Position numbers and translations under genes: made by a program | Origin: Alteromonas pelagimontana | Lineage (GTDB): Bacteria; Pseudomonadota; Gammaproteobacteria; Enterobacterales; Alteromonadaceae | Length of the DNA: 64,000 nt | Direction: 5' to 3' | Assembly: GCF_002499975.2 (NCBI RefSeq) | Contig: NZ_CP052766.1 | Coordinates: forward strand, 3,348,001-3,412,000 | Shown: positions 53,688-63,075 of the stretch, piece after piece | How positions within the stretch are numbered: the first letter of the stretch is position 1 | How the letters are laid out: each line of letters starts with the position of its first letter | Notes under the pieces: model-generated | What the model saw: only the letters and a program-made list of their open reading frames with translations | Database searches by the model: none | Told to the model about the DNA's origin: nothing

Positions 53688-53858
53688 CAGGGCAAAAGCA
53701 TGAATGAATAAAAATTAAGCAGTCTCAATAATAAACAAAATTTCTCATCCGAAACGCCATAAAATCATCCTGGCTGGCTCTAATGGAATCCATGCTCCAG
53801 AAGTTCGGCTAAGAAAACTTTACTTATCGCTTAAAAATCATTCGCTATCTCTCCCTGC
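53688..53858 (-). repeat. Dispersed intergenic repeat, copy C
   Basis: Reverse-strand copy of the element at 36190 and 41896. Core 53741-53816, 76 bases; read on the minus strand it begins TTTCTTAGCCGAACTTCTGG and ends TTTCGGATGAGAAA. The flanks GGGAGAGATAGCGAAT and AATTTTTATTCATTCATGC also match. It lies between the IS66 element and the sulfotransferase 3' end. The rest of the gap 53512-53923 has no gene I can support. Confidence 0.7.
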
Positions 53859-53923
53859 AAGAAGCGGTTACCATGGGCCGAAAGGAAGTCAAAATATCCA
53901 TAGAACTTTATTTGTCACAATCG

Positions 53924-54874
53924 CTACGGCAACGTCTTGGGATATCCATCATTAGTATAAAGGGCATCGAGTTTGAACATAGCAAGAAGGTGCTGAGCTT
54001 TTTCTATTTGTTCAGTGGTAAAGGTGCTTTTCCACCCCTCAATGAGTTGAGCTTGGTCGGTTTCAAAATCTCTTTTTAGAAAATTGGTGCTTGAAGAGCG
54101 ATTTAAACTTTTCTCGATAAGGGTTAAGTTGAAGGGCTTTTCTAAATAGCGGAAAAGTTTTCGTACTTCGCTTTCATATTCTATGATTAGATTCTCGTAA
54201 TAAACAATGTGAAATTGAGCGGGTTTAAGCTGTTGTAAGGGTACATAATAGAACACACACCACAGAAACACCGTCCGTTCTACGAAATCAGAGCTGTCTA
54301 TCGATTCTGCGGCTTTTTTGATAAGCGGGAAGTCGCTGAGGAGTTTTTGTTGAGACATAATTATTTCGAAATCGCTTCGATTGCCTTCAGTTTCTTTTCC
54401 CCAGCCGAGATTCGACCATGACGATACTACCTGTAGAGGGTGTCTAATGGGTAAAATAATAGGAAGATCTTTGGATAACTTCTTCAGCCACCCAAGCATC
54501 AGGTTACATCGAATGTCTTTTATTATTCGTTTATAGTAAAAAAACTTATGATTGTCGCGATCTACCCAGCTATTACGAACCTTACCAGCTAAAATAGTGC
54601 GAGCCTGCTTTTCAAGTGTTTCGTCAGTTTCTTCTGGATTCAAGTATTGAATGTATTCAAACTTATTTGCTTCTTTAACTTTTGTGGGGTGGAAAGGTTC
54701 AAAAAGAATCCGGGATTTGCGATCATAATTAACGATATCACCTAACCATGTGGTTCCGCTTCTGCCCATTCCAGACATAAAGATGACATCATCATCTTTT
54801 CCCACATCCATCGATAGTTTTCGCTGAAATTTTTGACCTACTTTTCCAAGATAACTGATTTCGCTGTCCTTCAC
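53924..54874 (-). CDS. PAPS-dependent sulfotransferase
   Basis: 316 residues. The 5'-phosphosulfate loop SGMGRSGTTWLG (34-45) and the 3'-phosphate motif PIRHPLQVVSSW (142-153, R144 and S151/S152) define the sulfotransferase fold. It would move sulfate from PAPS to a hydroxyl of a sugar or other acceptor. GTG at 54874 has AAGGA at 7 bases. It lies 14 bases after the priming sugar transferase on the same strand, which points to sulfation of the exopolysaccharide or its precursor. Base composition looks more AT-rich than neighbouring genes, suggesting acquisition. No PAPS synthesis genes are in the window. Confidence 0.88.
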   Translation of the reverse strand: MKDSEISYLGKVGQKFQRKLSMDVGKDDDVIFMSGMGRSGTTWLGDIVNYDRKSRILFEPFHPTKVKEANKFEYIQYLNPEETDETLEKQARTILAGKVRNSWVDRDNHKFFYYKRIIKDIRCNLMLGWLKKLSKDLPIILPIRHPLQVVSSWSNLGWGKETEGNRSDFEIIMSQQKLLSDFPLIKKAAESIDSSDFVERTVFLWCVFYYVPLQQLKPAQFHIVYYENLIIEYESEVRKLFRYLEKPFNLTLIEKSLNRSSSTNFLKRDFETDQAQLIEGWKSTFTTEQIEKAQHLLAMFKLDALYTNDGYPKTLP

Positions 54875-54888
54875 ACTTTTTTCCTTAA

Positions 54889-56379
54889 TTAACGTCCTTT
54901 ACCGAATAACACAATCTCAACTGTTCGAATTAGGATCAGAATATCCAGTAACAAGCTTTGATGCTTCACGTAGTATAAGTCGAATTTCAGTTTTTCCATG
55001 GAATCTTCAACACTGGCACCGTAAGGGTAATTTAATTGCGCCCAACCGGCCAAACCAGGTTTAACATTATGGCGCTGATTATAGTAGGGCACTTCTCTGA
55101 CCAGCTTTTCGACAAATTCCGGGCGTTCAGGGCGAGGGCCAATAAATGCCATTTCTCCTTTGAACACATTAATTAGCTGGGGCAACTCGTCAATGCGGTA
55201 TTTGCGGATAAAATGGCCTATACGAGTCACCCGATCATCATTTTTACTTGCCCATTTGGCACCGTCTTTTTCAGCGTCCGGGCGCATGGAACGAAATTTA
55301 ATAATTTTAAATAATTTTCCGTTGAGGCCAACACGCTCTTGTTTATAAAACACCGAAGAGCCGGTTCTGAACCCGTCATCCATGTATATAATGAGTGCGG
55401 TGATCAGCATAAACGGCCAGGTAAAAAACATGATAAAGGTGGCCAGAATCACGTTAAAAGTGTAATCCAGCGCGTCCCGAAGATAATTCTGGCTATGGAA
55501 GCCATTGGAGTAGATAACCCAACTGGGATACATCAAATTGACGACAATCTGACCGGTTTCCCGTTCCATAAAATCCAGCAAATCCGTTACTTCTATTCCG
55601 CGTAATCGGCATTCAAAAAGTACGTCGATAGGTAAGGTACCGCGGCGTTGATCGCAGGCAATGACAATTTCTTCTATGTCGTTGTCGGCAATAAACTGCT
55701 GAAAATTTTCGTCGACCTTTACGTGAATAATTTTTTCTTTCTTAATACCATCTTCACGATTATCGCCAGGAATAGGAACAAATCCCATTAATTCAAATGC
55801 GATTCTGTCTACATCCCGACGCATTCTTTTTTCGATAATTGACGCTCTTTCACCCGCTCCAAGAATAATAATGCGCATTTTTCCCAGGCCAAGCAAACCA
55901 AGCCGGTTGGTAAAATAGCGAAAGACAACTAAAGTAATAATAATGCTGCATACTGCCGCCGGAAGAAAATACGGATGCATCGTTAAGCGGTCAAAAAAAG
56001 CCCGGCTTATAATTTCTACCATGAAGTAGCTTAAACCAACGCTAACAAAAATTCGTCTGATGATCCCTCGGAATGTCTCTCTAAGCTTGGCTTCGTAAAG
56101 CCCTACCGATAAAGAACAAAGAAGGATGAAAACGGTAAGTAAACCGACATTTATGACTAATTTTTCGAGTGGGATAGATTGACTCAGTTCAAGTTGAACC
56201 AAAATGAAGTGAGTAATGTAACCCATATACGCTATGAGAAATGCTTCGGTAACAACGAGAATGTTGGAACGTTTACTTTGATTGTGCCTGTTTAATGCCA
56301 CCCTTGGCTCCCTGATACTGCAACGTCGAAGTACATCATAAAGGTTATTATTGTAATAGACTACAGATGATGTTGGCAT
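54889..56379 (-). CDS. Undecaprenyl-phosphate sugar phosphotransferase, XrtA-cluster EpsB type (TIGR03013-like)
   Basis: 496 residues from the ATG at 56379 (MPTSSVVYYNN); 11 more codons to a TTG upstream are possible. It starts exopolysaccharide synthesis by transferring a sugar-1-phosphate to undecaprenyl phosphate. Four N-terminal helices (about 40-150), a Rossmann-like middle (IIILGAGERASIIEKRM), one further helix (about 310), then the catalytic bacterial sugar-transferase domain with VFYKQERVGLNGK, FKIIKFRSMRPDAEK, DELPQLINVFKGEM, FIGPRPERPEF and GLAGWAQLNYPYG. It is transcribed away from the export genes and ahead of the sulfotransferase. Confidence 0.92.
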   Translation of the reverse strand: MPTSSVVYYNNNLYDVLRRCSIREPRVALNRHNQSKRSNILVVTEAFLIAYMGYITHFILVQLELSQSIPLEKLVINVGLLTVFILLCSLSVGLYEAKLRETFRGIIRRIFVSVGLSYFMVEIISRAFFDRLTMHPYFLPAAVCSIIITLVVFRYFTNRLGLLGLGKMRIIILGAGERASIIEKRMRRDVDRIAFELMGFVPIPGDNREDGIKKEKIIHVKVDENFQQFIADNDIEEIVIACDQRRGTLPIDVLFECRLRGIEVTDLLDFMERETGQIVVNLMYPSWVIYSNGFHSQNYLRDALDYTFNVILATFIMFFTWPFMLITALIIYMDDGFRTGSSVFYKQERVGLNGKLFKIIKFRSMRPDAEKDGAKWASKNDDRVTRIGHFIRKYRIDELPQLINVFKGEMAFIGPRPERPEFVEKLVREVPYYNQRHNVKPGLAGWAQLNYPYGASVEDSMEKLKFDLYYVKHQSLLLDILILIRTVEIVLFGKGR

Positions 56380-56451
56380 TATAGTGCTATTTGCCGTAGG
56401 GTAAATTATCAAAACAAAAATTTAACCATAACGAGTGTAGGAAGATCTCTT

Positions 56452-57084
56452 ATGTACAGCTCTAAAAGCATACTAACTATCGCCTTAGGAACCGCGGTAT
56501 CGCTACTCAGCGCGTGTAGCAGTACCTCAGACTTACCAAATGCCACCACACGACCATCCCTCACTACGAATGTTGATAATTATCAATACCTGATTGGGCC
56601 CGGTGATCAACTAAATATATTTGTATGGCGTAACCCCGAGATTTCCGGGCAATACACCGTACGCCCTGATGGAAAAGTGACCACTTCACTCGTCGAAGAC
56701 CTCGACGTGGCCGGTCGTACACCCGATCAACTGGCTCGCGAAATTGAAGAAAAGCTTTCTACGTTTATTAATAATCCTCGAGTTACTGTGGGCGTAAGCG
56801 GTTTTTCCGGCCCGCTTAGCGAACAGGTTCGGGTAATCGGCGAAGCCACCAACCCTCGGGCCATCAGCTATACACAACACATGACACTGCTTGATCTGAT
56901 GATAGCTGTGGGCGGTTTGACAGAATTCGCTGACGGTAATCAAGCTAAACTAGTAAGAGTTGTGGACGGTGAACAACACACTTATAACATCAACATTAAC
57001 GATTTAATTCGCGACGGCGATATCTCTAAAAACGTTGATATTCTCCCTGGTGATATCGTAATTATCCCAGAAGCCTGGTTCTAG
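56452..57084 (+). CDS. Polysaccharide export lipoprotein, Wza family (XrtA type)
   Basis: 210 residues. Lipobox LLSAC with C22, so a lipoprotein of the outer membrane. The export domain YLIGPGDQLNIFVWRNPEISGQYTVRPDG and the SLBB domain VRVIGEATNPRAISYTQHMTLLDLMIAVGG are complete; it is short because it lacks the long C-terminal helix of Wza (TIGR03027-like). It is likely to form the outer-membrane exit with the beta-barrel downstream. ATG with AGGAAGATCTCTT. First gene of a four-gene operon; 72 bases from the divergent sugar transferase. Confidence 0.93.
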   Translation: MYSSKSILTIALGTAVSLLSACSSTSDLPNATTRPSLTTNVDNYQYLIGPGDQLNIFVWRNPEISGQYTVRPDGKVTTSLVEDLDVAGRTPDQLAREIEEKLSTFINNPRVTVGVSGFSGPLSEQVRVIGEATNPRAISYTQHMTLLDLMIAVGGLTEFADGNQAKLVRVVDGEQHTYNININDLIRDGDISKNVDILPGDIVIIPEAWF

Positions 57085-57105
57085 AAGTAACGGAACAAAT
57101 ATTCA

Positions 57106-58674
57106 ATGCAGGATTTACAATCGTCCCTATCGCCGATTTTTGATTTTATCAAAGGCATATGGATAAAAAAACGCATCATCGTTATATGCTCGTGGGTAAT
57201 TTGTACCATTGGCTTTATATATGTAGCAACTCTTCCCAATCAATACGAATCTAAAGCGGTCGTTTTCGTCGACACAGGATCAGCCTTGCGGCCAATACTT
57301 TCGGGTATCGCGCTGCAGTCTAATCCTCAAGATGATATTAAAGTTATGGCGAAAACGCTGCTTAGTCGTTCTAACCTTGAAACCATAGCCCGTGAAAGTG
57401 ATTTAGACATTTCGACTACGTCAGATGCTGAGTTCAATAATCTGGTTACTACTTTAAGTGAAGAAATTAGATTGGGCACTACTGGGCGCGACAATATCTA
57501 CACTATTGGTTACACCAATCAGGTGCCTTCAGTGGCACAACGGGTTGTGCAGGAAACGTTGGAATTGTTTGTAGAAGGGTCGCTTGGGAACAACAGAAGA
57601 GACACTGACACAGCAGGGCGTTTTCTTGACGAGCAGATAGCTGATTATGAAAGTCGTTTAGCGGATTCAGAACAACGTTTGGCTGAATTTAAGCGTAAAT
57701 ATAATAATATTTTGCCGTTGCAAGGCAGCTTCTATAGTTCGTTACAAGCCATGCGCAGTGAACTGGAGTCAACCCAATTACAGATTCGACAGGCACAACA
57801 GCAAATCGATTCAATGAAAGGGGAAATGTCTTCTTCAAAAATGGCTGACAGCTTTGATGTAAGAAGCCAGGGCGAGAACTCGTTGCAGACTCGCTACGAT
57901 GAACGGATCATTTCGTTAGAAGATCGCCTTGATAATTTATTATTGCGCTATACCGATAAGCACCCGGATGTGATCGAAACCAAAATGCTTCTTGCGAGCT
58001 TAGAAAAGTCACGCCAGGAAGAAATTGCGGAGTTTATGGAACAACAGGGTTTGGATTCAAGCCAGCCAGTGGGCGAACTGAATAACCAGTTATCCCTGGA
58101 AACCAGCCGCTTACAGGGCACTATTGCCTCTTTAAAAGTGAAAGAGGAAGATCTTGCGAAAAAGATTGAGGAACTTGAGTCGAAAGTTGATCTGGTTCCA
58201 CAAATTGAAGCAGAGCAAGCATCGCTAAATCGTGACTATGGCATTACGAAAAAGCGCTACGAAGAACTGCTAACGCGCAGAGAATCCGCCGATCTTTCCA
58301 GACGTGCCGATATTTCTTCAGAAGAGTTCCAGTTCAGAATCATCGAACCACCACTTGCTCCGAGAAAACCGTCTGGTCCTAATCGCATTGTGCTTTATTC
58401 AGCAGTGTTGCTAATAGGATTTGGTGCGGGTATCGGCATTGCATTCCTTCTCAGCCAATTGTCGCCGGTGTTAATCAGAGCTAAACAGCTTGCTGAAATT
58501 ACCGATTATCCCGTATGGGGAACGGTCACACACTTAGACAAAGAAAAAATTAGCTCGGTGAATAAAACGCGAATGGCGATTTTTGCTGCCAGTTCCTTTG
58601 CAATAATCGTGGTGTACGGGTTGTTAGTTGGCGCAGAGTTACTGAATATTAATTTGCAAGGTATGTTGTCATGA
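57106..58674 (+). CDS. Polysaccharide chain-length determinant (Wzz-like), XrtA type
   Basis: 522 residues. TM1 about 21-41 with Wzz motif, a long periplasmic coiled coil (about 170-390 with repeated LESTQLQIRQAQQQI-like helices and SLETSRLQGTIASLKVKEEDL), a PxxP-like APRKPSGPNR segment, TM2 about 425-447, and a further hydrophobic end (about 485-508). Sets the length of the exported polymer and, with the following kinase, forms a split polysaccharide co-polymerase (TIGR03007-like). It starts 21 bases after the export gene; its stop overlaps the kinase ATG (ATGA). Confidence 0.93.
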   Translation: MQDLQSSLSPIFDFIKGIWIKKRIIVICSWVICTIGFIYVATLPNQYESKAVVFVDTGSALRPILSGIALQSNPQDDIKVMAKTLLSRSNLETIARESDLDISTTSDAEFNNLVTTLSEEIRLGTTGRDNIYTIGYTNQVPSVAQRVVQETLELFVEGSLGNNRRDTDTAGRFLDEQIADYESRLADSEQRLAEFKRKYNNILPLQGSFYSSLQAMRSELESTQLQIRQAQQQIDSMKGEMSSSKMADSFDVRSQGENSLQTRYDERIISLEDRLDNLLLRYTDKHPDVIETKMLLASLEKSRQEEIAEFMEQQGLDSSQPVGELNNQLSLETSRLQGTIASLKVKEEDLAKKIEELESKVDLVPQIEAEQASLNRDYGITKKRYEELLTRRESADLSRRADISSEEFQFRIIEPPLAPRKPSGPNRIVLYSAVLLIGFGAGIGIAFLLSQLSPVLIRAKQLAEITDYPVWGTVTHLDKEKISSVNKTRMAIFAASSFAIIVVYGLLVGAELLNINLQGMLS

Positions 58675-59600
58675 GTAGTACCATCGAGAAAGCGCTGAAG
58701 CGTCGCCAGGAAGCTATGGCTGCGGAAAAGCAGAAAAAAGACCAGTTTCCCGATTCTCCTGAGTCGGGCCCTGAAACTTTCGCTGACAATGTATCTTCAC
58801 AGGCTAATAAACGCAGGTCTGCACCACGTAAAGGCGAAAGTTCTAAACTTACACCTTTTAACATTGATATTGACCGTTTAGAAAAAAACGGTCATGTTTC
58901 TTTGCAAGGTGTTCGCAAACAGATTAACGAAGAATATCGTGAGATTAAGCGTAAGCTTTTAGCTAACGCTTTTGGTCCGCTAGCCTCTACACTAAATAAT
59001 AGCAATATTATTATGGTCACCAGCGGGCGTCCTTCCGAAGGAAAAACCTTCACTGCGGTTAACCTGGCGCTTAGTATTGCGTCGGAACAGGATAAAACCG
59101 TACTGCTGGTTGACGCAGACGTACTAAAACCCAATGTGTTAAATACGCTGGGAGTTGAACGTCGCAAAGGGTTGATGGAATATTTAACCGGTGAAGTTGA
59201 CGACATTGCAGACGTGCTTTATCCCACCTCTATCGATAAGCTTAAAGTCATTCCAGCAGGCAAAACTCACCACTTGTCAACCGAGTTGCTGGCTAGCCAG
59301 AAGATGCACGAAACGGTAGATGAGTTCGCAAACCGTTACCCAGATCGTATTGTCATTATCGATACTCCGCCCCTGATTGGTATTACCGAAAGCGCGGTAC
59401 TCGCTAATTTTGCGGGCCAGGCTGTGGTGGTAACCGAAGAAGGAAAATCGAAGCTATCAGATATTCAACTTTCTGTTGAGAGGCTAAACCCCGATATGGC
59501 CATTGGCTTTGTAGTGAATAAATCCGTCAATAAGGATAGTAACGACTCGGGCTACTATGGATATTATTATGCAGAAGAGCAAGAACGGGTTAATGAGTAA
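58671..59600 (+). CDS. XrtA-associated tyrosine autokinase (BY-kinase)
   Basis: 309 residues, soluble. Walker A SGRPSEGKT (118-126), Walker A-prime LLVDADVLKP, Walker B IVIIDTPP. The C-terminus ends in a tyrosine cluster (SGYYGYYYAEE), the expected autophosphorylation site. It phosphorylates itself and controls polymer length with the chain-length protein. Unlike Wzc it has no membrane part; the N-terminal 80 residues are a charged linker. The ATG overlaps the previous stop and the end overlaps the beta-barrel gene by 8 bases. Confidence 0.93.
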   Translation: MSSTIEKALKRRQEAMAAEKQKKDQFPDSPESGPETFADNVSSQANKRRSAPRKGESSKLTPFNIDIDRLEKNGHVSLQGVRKQINEEYREIKRKLLANAFGPLASTLNNSNIIMVTSGRPSEGKTFTAVNLALSIASEQDKTVLLVDADVLKPNVLNTLGVERRKGLMEYLTGEVDDIADVLYPTSIDKLKVIPAGKTHHLSTELLASQKMHETVDEFANRYPDRIVIIDTPPLIGITESAVLANFAGQAVVVTEEGKSKLSDIQLSVERLNPDMAIGFVVNKSVNKDSNDSGYYGYYYAEEQERVNE

Positions 59601-61230
59601 TAAATTTAACTCTTCGAAATTAGCTTTAATTATCATGTCTGCTTTGTATCTAAAAGGCGGGCATGTACATGCTGGTGACTTAAAGCTGAATGCCGGTGTA
59701 ACGTCTAATGCTGTGTTTCAGCAAATTGAATCGGATAGTGTTGGGAATCGTGATCTTTCAACCTTGACGATTGAGCCTAACTTAACCGCAGTATTTCGCG
59801 GTGCCAATTTTACAGGCTCATTCAATGGTACTGCGACGCATTTAGAACGTGATAATAACGATTTGTCTACCAAAAATAATTATGCTGAATATAACTATAA
59901 CGCTAATTGGGCTATCGTTGACAGATTGTTTAATTTACAGGCGAGCGGGAACTCACGGTACCTAAATACCAATACGGCAAATTACTTAGTATCAGATTTT
60001 CTGGTAAATTCTGAAGACTTGGCGGAAACCCGGACGAACCGGATTGCCGCGGTAAGCAATATTGCCGGTAGCGGTTTGGTGGCTGGTACTGGTTCCTTTA
60101 GTTATACCGATGTCAGGACTGATGAAACGGCGCTGACGAATACGAATCGGCTTAATAATGAAACACTAGCGTTTGTTGCAGCATTGCGAAATGGTGATCA
60201 GGCGCGAACCTATGTCTGGACGCTCAATGGTAACTATAGTGATACTGACAGAAGCCGTGTAGAACTAGGTTCTTTCGAATCAGAGAATGCAACCGGATAT
60301 ATAGATAAGCAAGTCTATCGTAACTGGGCTCTTCGTCTCACCGGACAACATGAATCTCATACGTTTATCGGCAATGACTCTTCGTTAGCAAATGAACGCA
60401 GCTTTGATAGTTATGGCGCCGGTGTAACATATCGGCAAAGCAGGGGCAGGTCGGTATCGTTAACGATGAATAAAGCCAGCTCCTCAAACGCTGCCAATGA
60501 TGGCGATACCTTCGCGGGTGTAGCTGTAGAGTGGGCTTTTACCCCTCGCACGCAGTTGGCAGCTAGCTTTGGAAAGCGCTTTTACGGTGATTCTGCCAAT
60601 GTACAGTTCACACATGCAGCGAAACATCTCAGAACCTCTATAAGTTATTCTGAAGACGTAAGAAATTTCTCTCAGCTTCTGGCTGATCCAGAAGTTTTGG
60701 GAGTATTTGTCTGTCCAGATGGTTCTGCTGGTATCTTTGACTGTTTCCAACCCGGCTCTTTAAATTATATCCCTCAGGCGGGGGAGCAAATTGTACAAAT
60801 TATCGACGACAATAATGCTATTGAAGATAGCGTTATCCTTCGAAAAGGCGGTGACTTGGAAATCGGCTACCAATCCCGTAAATTGATGGTTGCTTTTTAC
60901 GCTAAGTATATAAACGATAACTATTTAGCACAGGAAAGGCAGCGAGAGACCAGAACTGTAGGAATTAAGTCCAGCTATAATATTGGTGTATTCACTTCAC
61001 TTACCGCAGACCTGAGTTTTGCTGATATCGAAAGAGAATCAGTAACACAGGAATCAGGAACTAGTGAGAATATGAAATTAAAACTAGGGGTTACTCATAA
61101 ATTAACCCGCCGCTTCGATATTACGTCAGATATAAGCTACACAGATCAGAATGGGGAAATTGGTAGTAGCCGCTTAGGCAGTAACTTTACGAACAAACAA
61201 ATTTCCTTCGGCGTAAGCTATCGATACTAG
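59593..61230 (+). CDS. PEP-CTERM system outer-membrane beta-barrel (TIGR03016-like)
   Basis: 545 residues from the ATG at 59593, which overlaps the kinase stop and precedes a signal peptide (KLALIIMSALYLKGGHVHA). The mature part is an array of amphipathic strands with conserved SVSLTMNKA-like and LAASFGKRFYGDSANVQF segments and a final QISFGVSYRY. In XrtA clusters this barrel is thought to be the polysaccharide exit or a scaffold. A cysteine pair about 370-385 (VCPDGSAGIFDC) is unusual in a barrel. Last gene of the export operon. Confidence 0.9.
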   Translation: MSNKFNSSKLALIIMSALYLKGGHVHAGDLKLNAGVTSNAVFQQIESDSVGNRDLSTLTIEPNLTAVFRGANFTGSFNGTATHLERDNNDLSTKNNYAEYNYNANWAIVDRLFNLQASGNSRYLNTNTANYLVSDFLVNSEDLAETRTNRIAAVSNIAGSGLVAGTGSFSYTDVRTDETALTNTNRLNNETLAFVAALRNGDQARTYVWTLNGNYSDTDRSRVELGSFESENATGYIDKQVYRNWALRLTGQHESHTFIGNDSSLANERSFDSYGAGVTYRQSRGRSVSLTMNKASSSNAANDGDTFAGVAVEWAFTPRTQLAASFGKRFYGDSANVQFTHAAKHLRTSISYSEDVRNFSQLLADPEVLGVFVCPDGSAGIFDCFQPGSLNYIPQAGEQIVQIIDDNNAIEDSVILRKGGDLEIGYQSRKLMVAFYAKYINDNYLAQERQRETRTVGIKSSYNIGVFTSLTADLSFADIERESVTQESGTSENMKLKLGVTHKLTRRFDITSDISYTDQNGEIGSSRLGSNFTNKQISFGVSYRY

Positions 61231-61366
61231 AGCTTGTTGGTAGTTTTTGCTCACTATCGTATTAACCCTTTGAAGGATGAAGCTTCATAGTCTGAGCTAC
61301 AATCGCAACAGGTTTAATTAGCGCAAGATTCGGACCGCAAAGACTAACAAGGTCAAGTAATTATTG

Positions 61367-61395
61367 ATCGTCTATTAACTGCAATAATAGACGAT
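61367..61395. terminator. Hairpin in the gap after the export operon
   Basis: ATCGTCTATTA (61367-61377), 7-base loop, TAATAGACGAT (61385-61395): perfect 11-base stem. Only a weak T-content follows. It may end the operon and the convergent deacetylase transcript. Apart from it and a 12-base ATGAAGCTTCAT palindrome near 61276, the gap 61231-61577 is empty. Confidence 0.45.
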
Positions 61396-61577
61396 TCCTA
61401 TAACTTCATTTGATCCCTTTCCTATATAGATATCGTTTTTTATTCTTGATTTGGTCTGCTTAATTAAATCACGTTGTCTGCTATAACAAGCTTCGGGTAT
61501 TAATCCAGTCGTAACAGTGTATGCTCGCAGGTTTCAGGGGAATATACCGTCCGAACCATTTAAAGGTAGATGTAGGT

Positions 61578-62561
61578 CTATGCAGAAACCGCCCGCATCT
61601 TTTCAAGCCACGATACATAACGTACAGCGGTATTTAATGATGCTGGTAAACTGAGCCTCGGCACATCAAATAAATTCTCACGCATGCTTCTTCTTACAAA
61701 ATATCCTGGTTCAGAAGTCAGTGCACCCTTGTAACCCAGTTCTTTCACAATTTCCCTGGCCCTGTCGTCAACATCTTCGCTCATACCCACGGGATAACAA
61801 AAAACAGCTGATGGCGCTTGTAGGTTTTTCTCAAGTATCTCTCTGCTGGCAATTAACTCGGCTCTTATATCGTCCTTTGATAAGGTTGATAACGGGCTGT
61901 GCGAACAAGTATGCGAGCCTACTTTTAACCCTTCTGCTTCCAGCTCCCGAAGACGTTGCCAGTTTGTGGGAGTATAGTGCGATGTATCGATAGGCGTTTT
62001 AGCGCAAAGACGGAATTTGATATCTTCAACAAACTGCAGGCGGGCATTGCGTTCCAAACGCTTCGCATGAAAAGATAAGTGCCGCCTGGCTTGCCTTTTA
62101 TCTTTTAAAGACAGCCACTTCTCACCTGGCACGCCCAACGTCCCTACCTCAAGCTCAGTACATAACGAAGCCTGCACAGCCGTTGCAATTTGCGCATCCC
62201 ACGGCAAATCTTTACCTTCCACCAAATCAGTGATGACAAACAAAGTAGGTTTGGCATTATGTGCAAGCAATACAGGAATAAGCTGTTGAGTTTGGTCTTC
62301 GTAGCCATCGTCCACTGTAAAACACACGTAGTTCTTCGATGGATTTAAAAAGGTAGATGGAGACAGCAGTTCATCAATGCTGATAAATTCGCAATGATGC
62401 TTCTTTAGCAGTTTCATGAATCTGGTAAGCATGGACAAATCCACCCCGTTTAAACCATGGTTACCTTGAGGGCGATGCAGGGTAAAGATGCAGACATGTT
62501 GACTGAGCGTTTTGTTAAGAAGCCAGTTAAGTCCACGACTTAAAAAAAGCGAATGTATCAA
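61578..62561 (-). CDS. Polysaccharide deacetylase (NodB fold)
   Basis: 327 residues. Carbohydrate esterase family 4: TVDDGYED with D84/D85, SHTCSHSPLS with the metal histidines, and FCYPVGMSEDVDDRA. It removes acetyl groups from a polysaccharide or its lipid-linked precursor. No clear signal peptide; the N-terminal helix (LFLSRGLNWLLNK) may anchor it. TTG start at 62561 with GGAAG at 7 bases. It is convergent with the export operon and distinct from the second deacetylase gene at 63076, so the locus has two such enzymes. Confidence 0.9.
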   Translation of the reverse strand: MIHSLFLSRGLNWLLNKTLSQHVCIFTLHRPQGNHGLNGVDLSMLTRFMKLLKKHHCEFISIDELLSPSTFLNPSKNYVCFTVDDGYEDQTQQLIPVLLAHNAKPTLFVITDLVEGKDLPWDAQIATAVQASLCTELEVGTLGVPGEKWLSLKDKRQARRHLSFHAKRLERNARLQFVEDIKFRLCAKTPIDTSHYTPTNWQRLRELEAEGLKVGSHTCSHSPLSTLSKDDIRAELIASREILEKNLQAPSAVFCYPVGMSEDVDDRAREIVKELGYKGALTSEPGYFVRRSMRENLFDVPRLSLPASLNTAVRYVSWLEKMRAVSA

Positions 62562-63075
62562 TTCAATCTTCCAACTACATGATTAAAGCTTGTACTGTTA
62601 GCATTGCCTGCAATATTAAATATTCGATGTAGAGCGATAACTAGAATGGTACCCGCTAAGGGTACATTAATTACTACCGAAATCATCAATCAATTAATCA
62701 GATTGAGCCGTTCAATCTTTTTGCATATAAAGCGTAAGACTATACTGATAAAGTAGCGCCCAAGCAGCACAGAGAATTAATGTACAATTTTCTAAAACAT
62801 TTAGCGAAACGTCCACCGGCTCTCAGGTGATATTAAATGCTATATTAGTAGCAACCTGTTATAGGTAACGCGCACAGGAATTCAAACGTACCATAATACC
62901 GGCAGTAAGCATATATATTTCCTTTTGGCCCTGGAGCTATTACAATGTGCCGGTGATAGAAGGAATTAGGCGGTTGAGAGTAGATCCTGTTCTGCTGCTA
63001 ACGGCTATAAGTAATGGGTACAACGATGGCGTTTTGCTATCAATAGATGTAAGCACTGAGTGTAAAGTAGGAATT
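62562..63075. other. Intergenic region, 514 bases
   Basis: Divergent region between the two deacetylase genes. A TATACT (62741-62746) could be a -10 element for the right-hand gene. An in-frame extension of that gene reaches back to 62947 but is not family-like. No other gene or repeat seen. Confidence 0.4.

Noticed and set aside
53873..54079. 68-codon plus-strand frame at the sulfotransferase 3' end
   Set aside because: Mostly antisense to the sulfotransferase; no domain and no ribosome-binding site.
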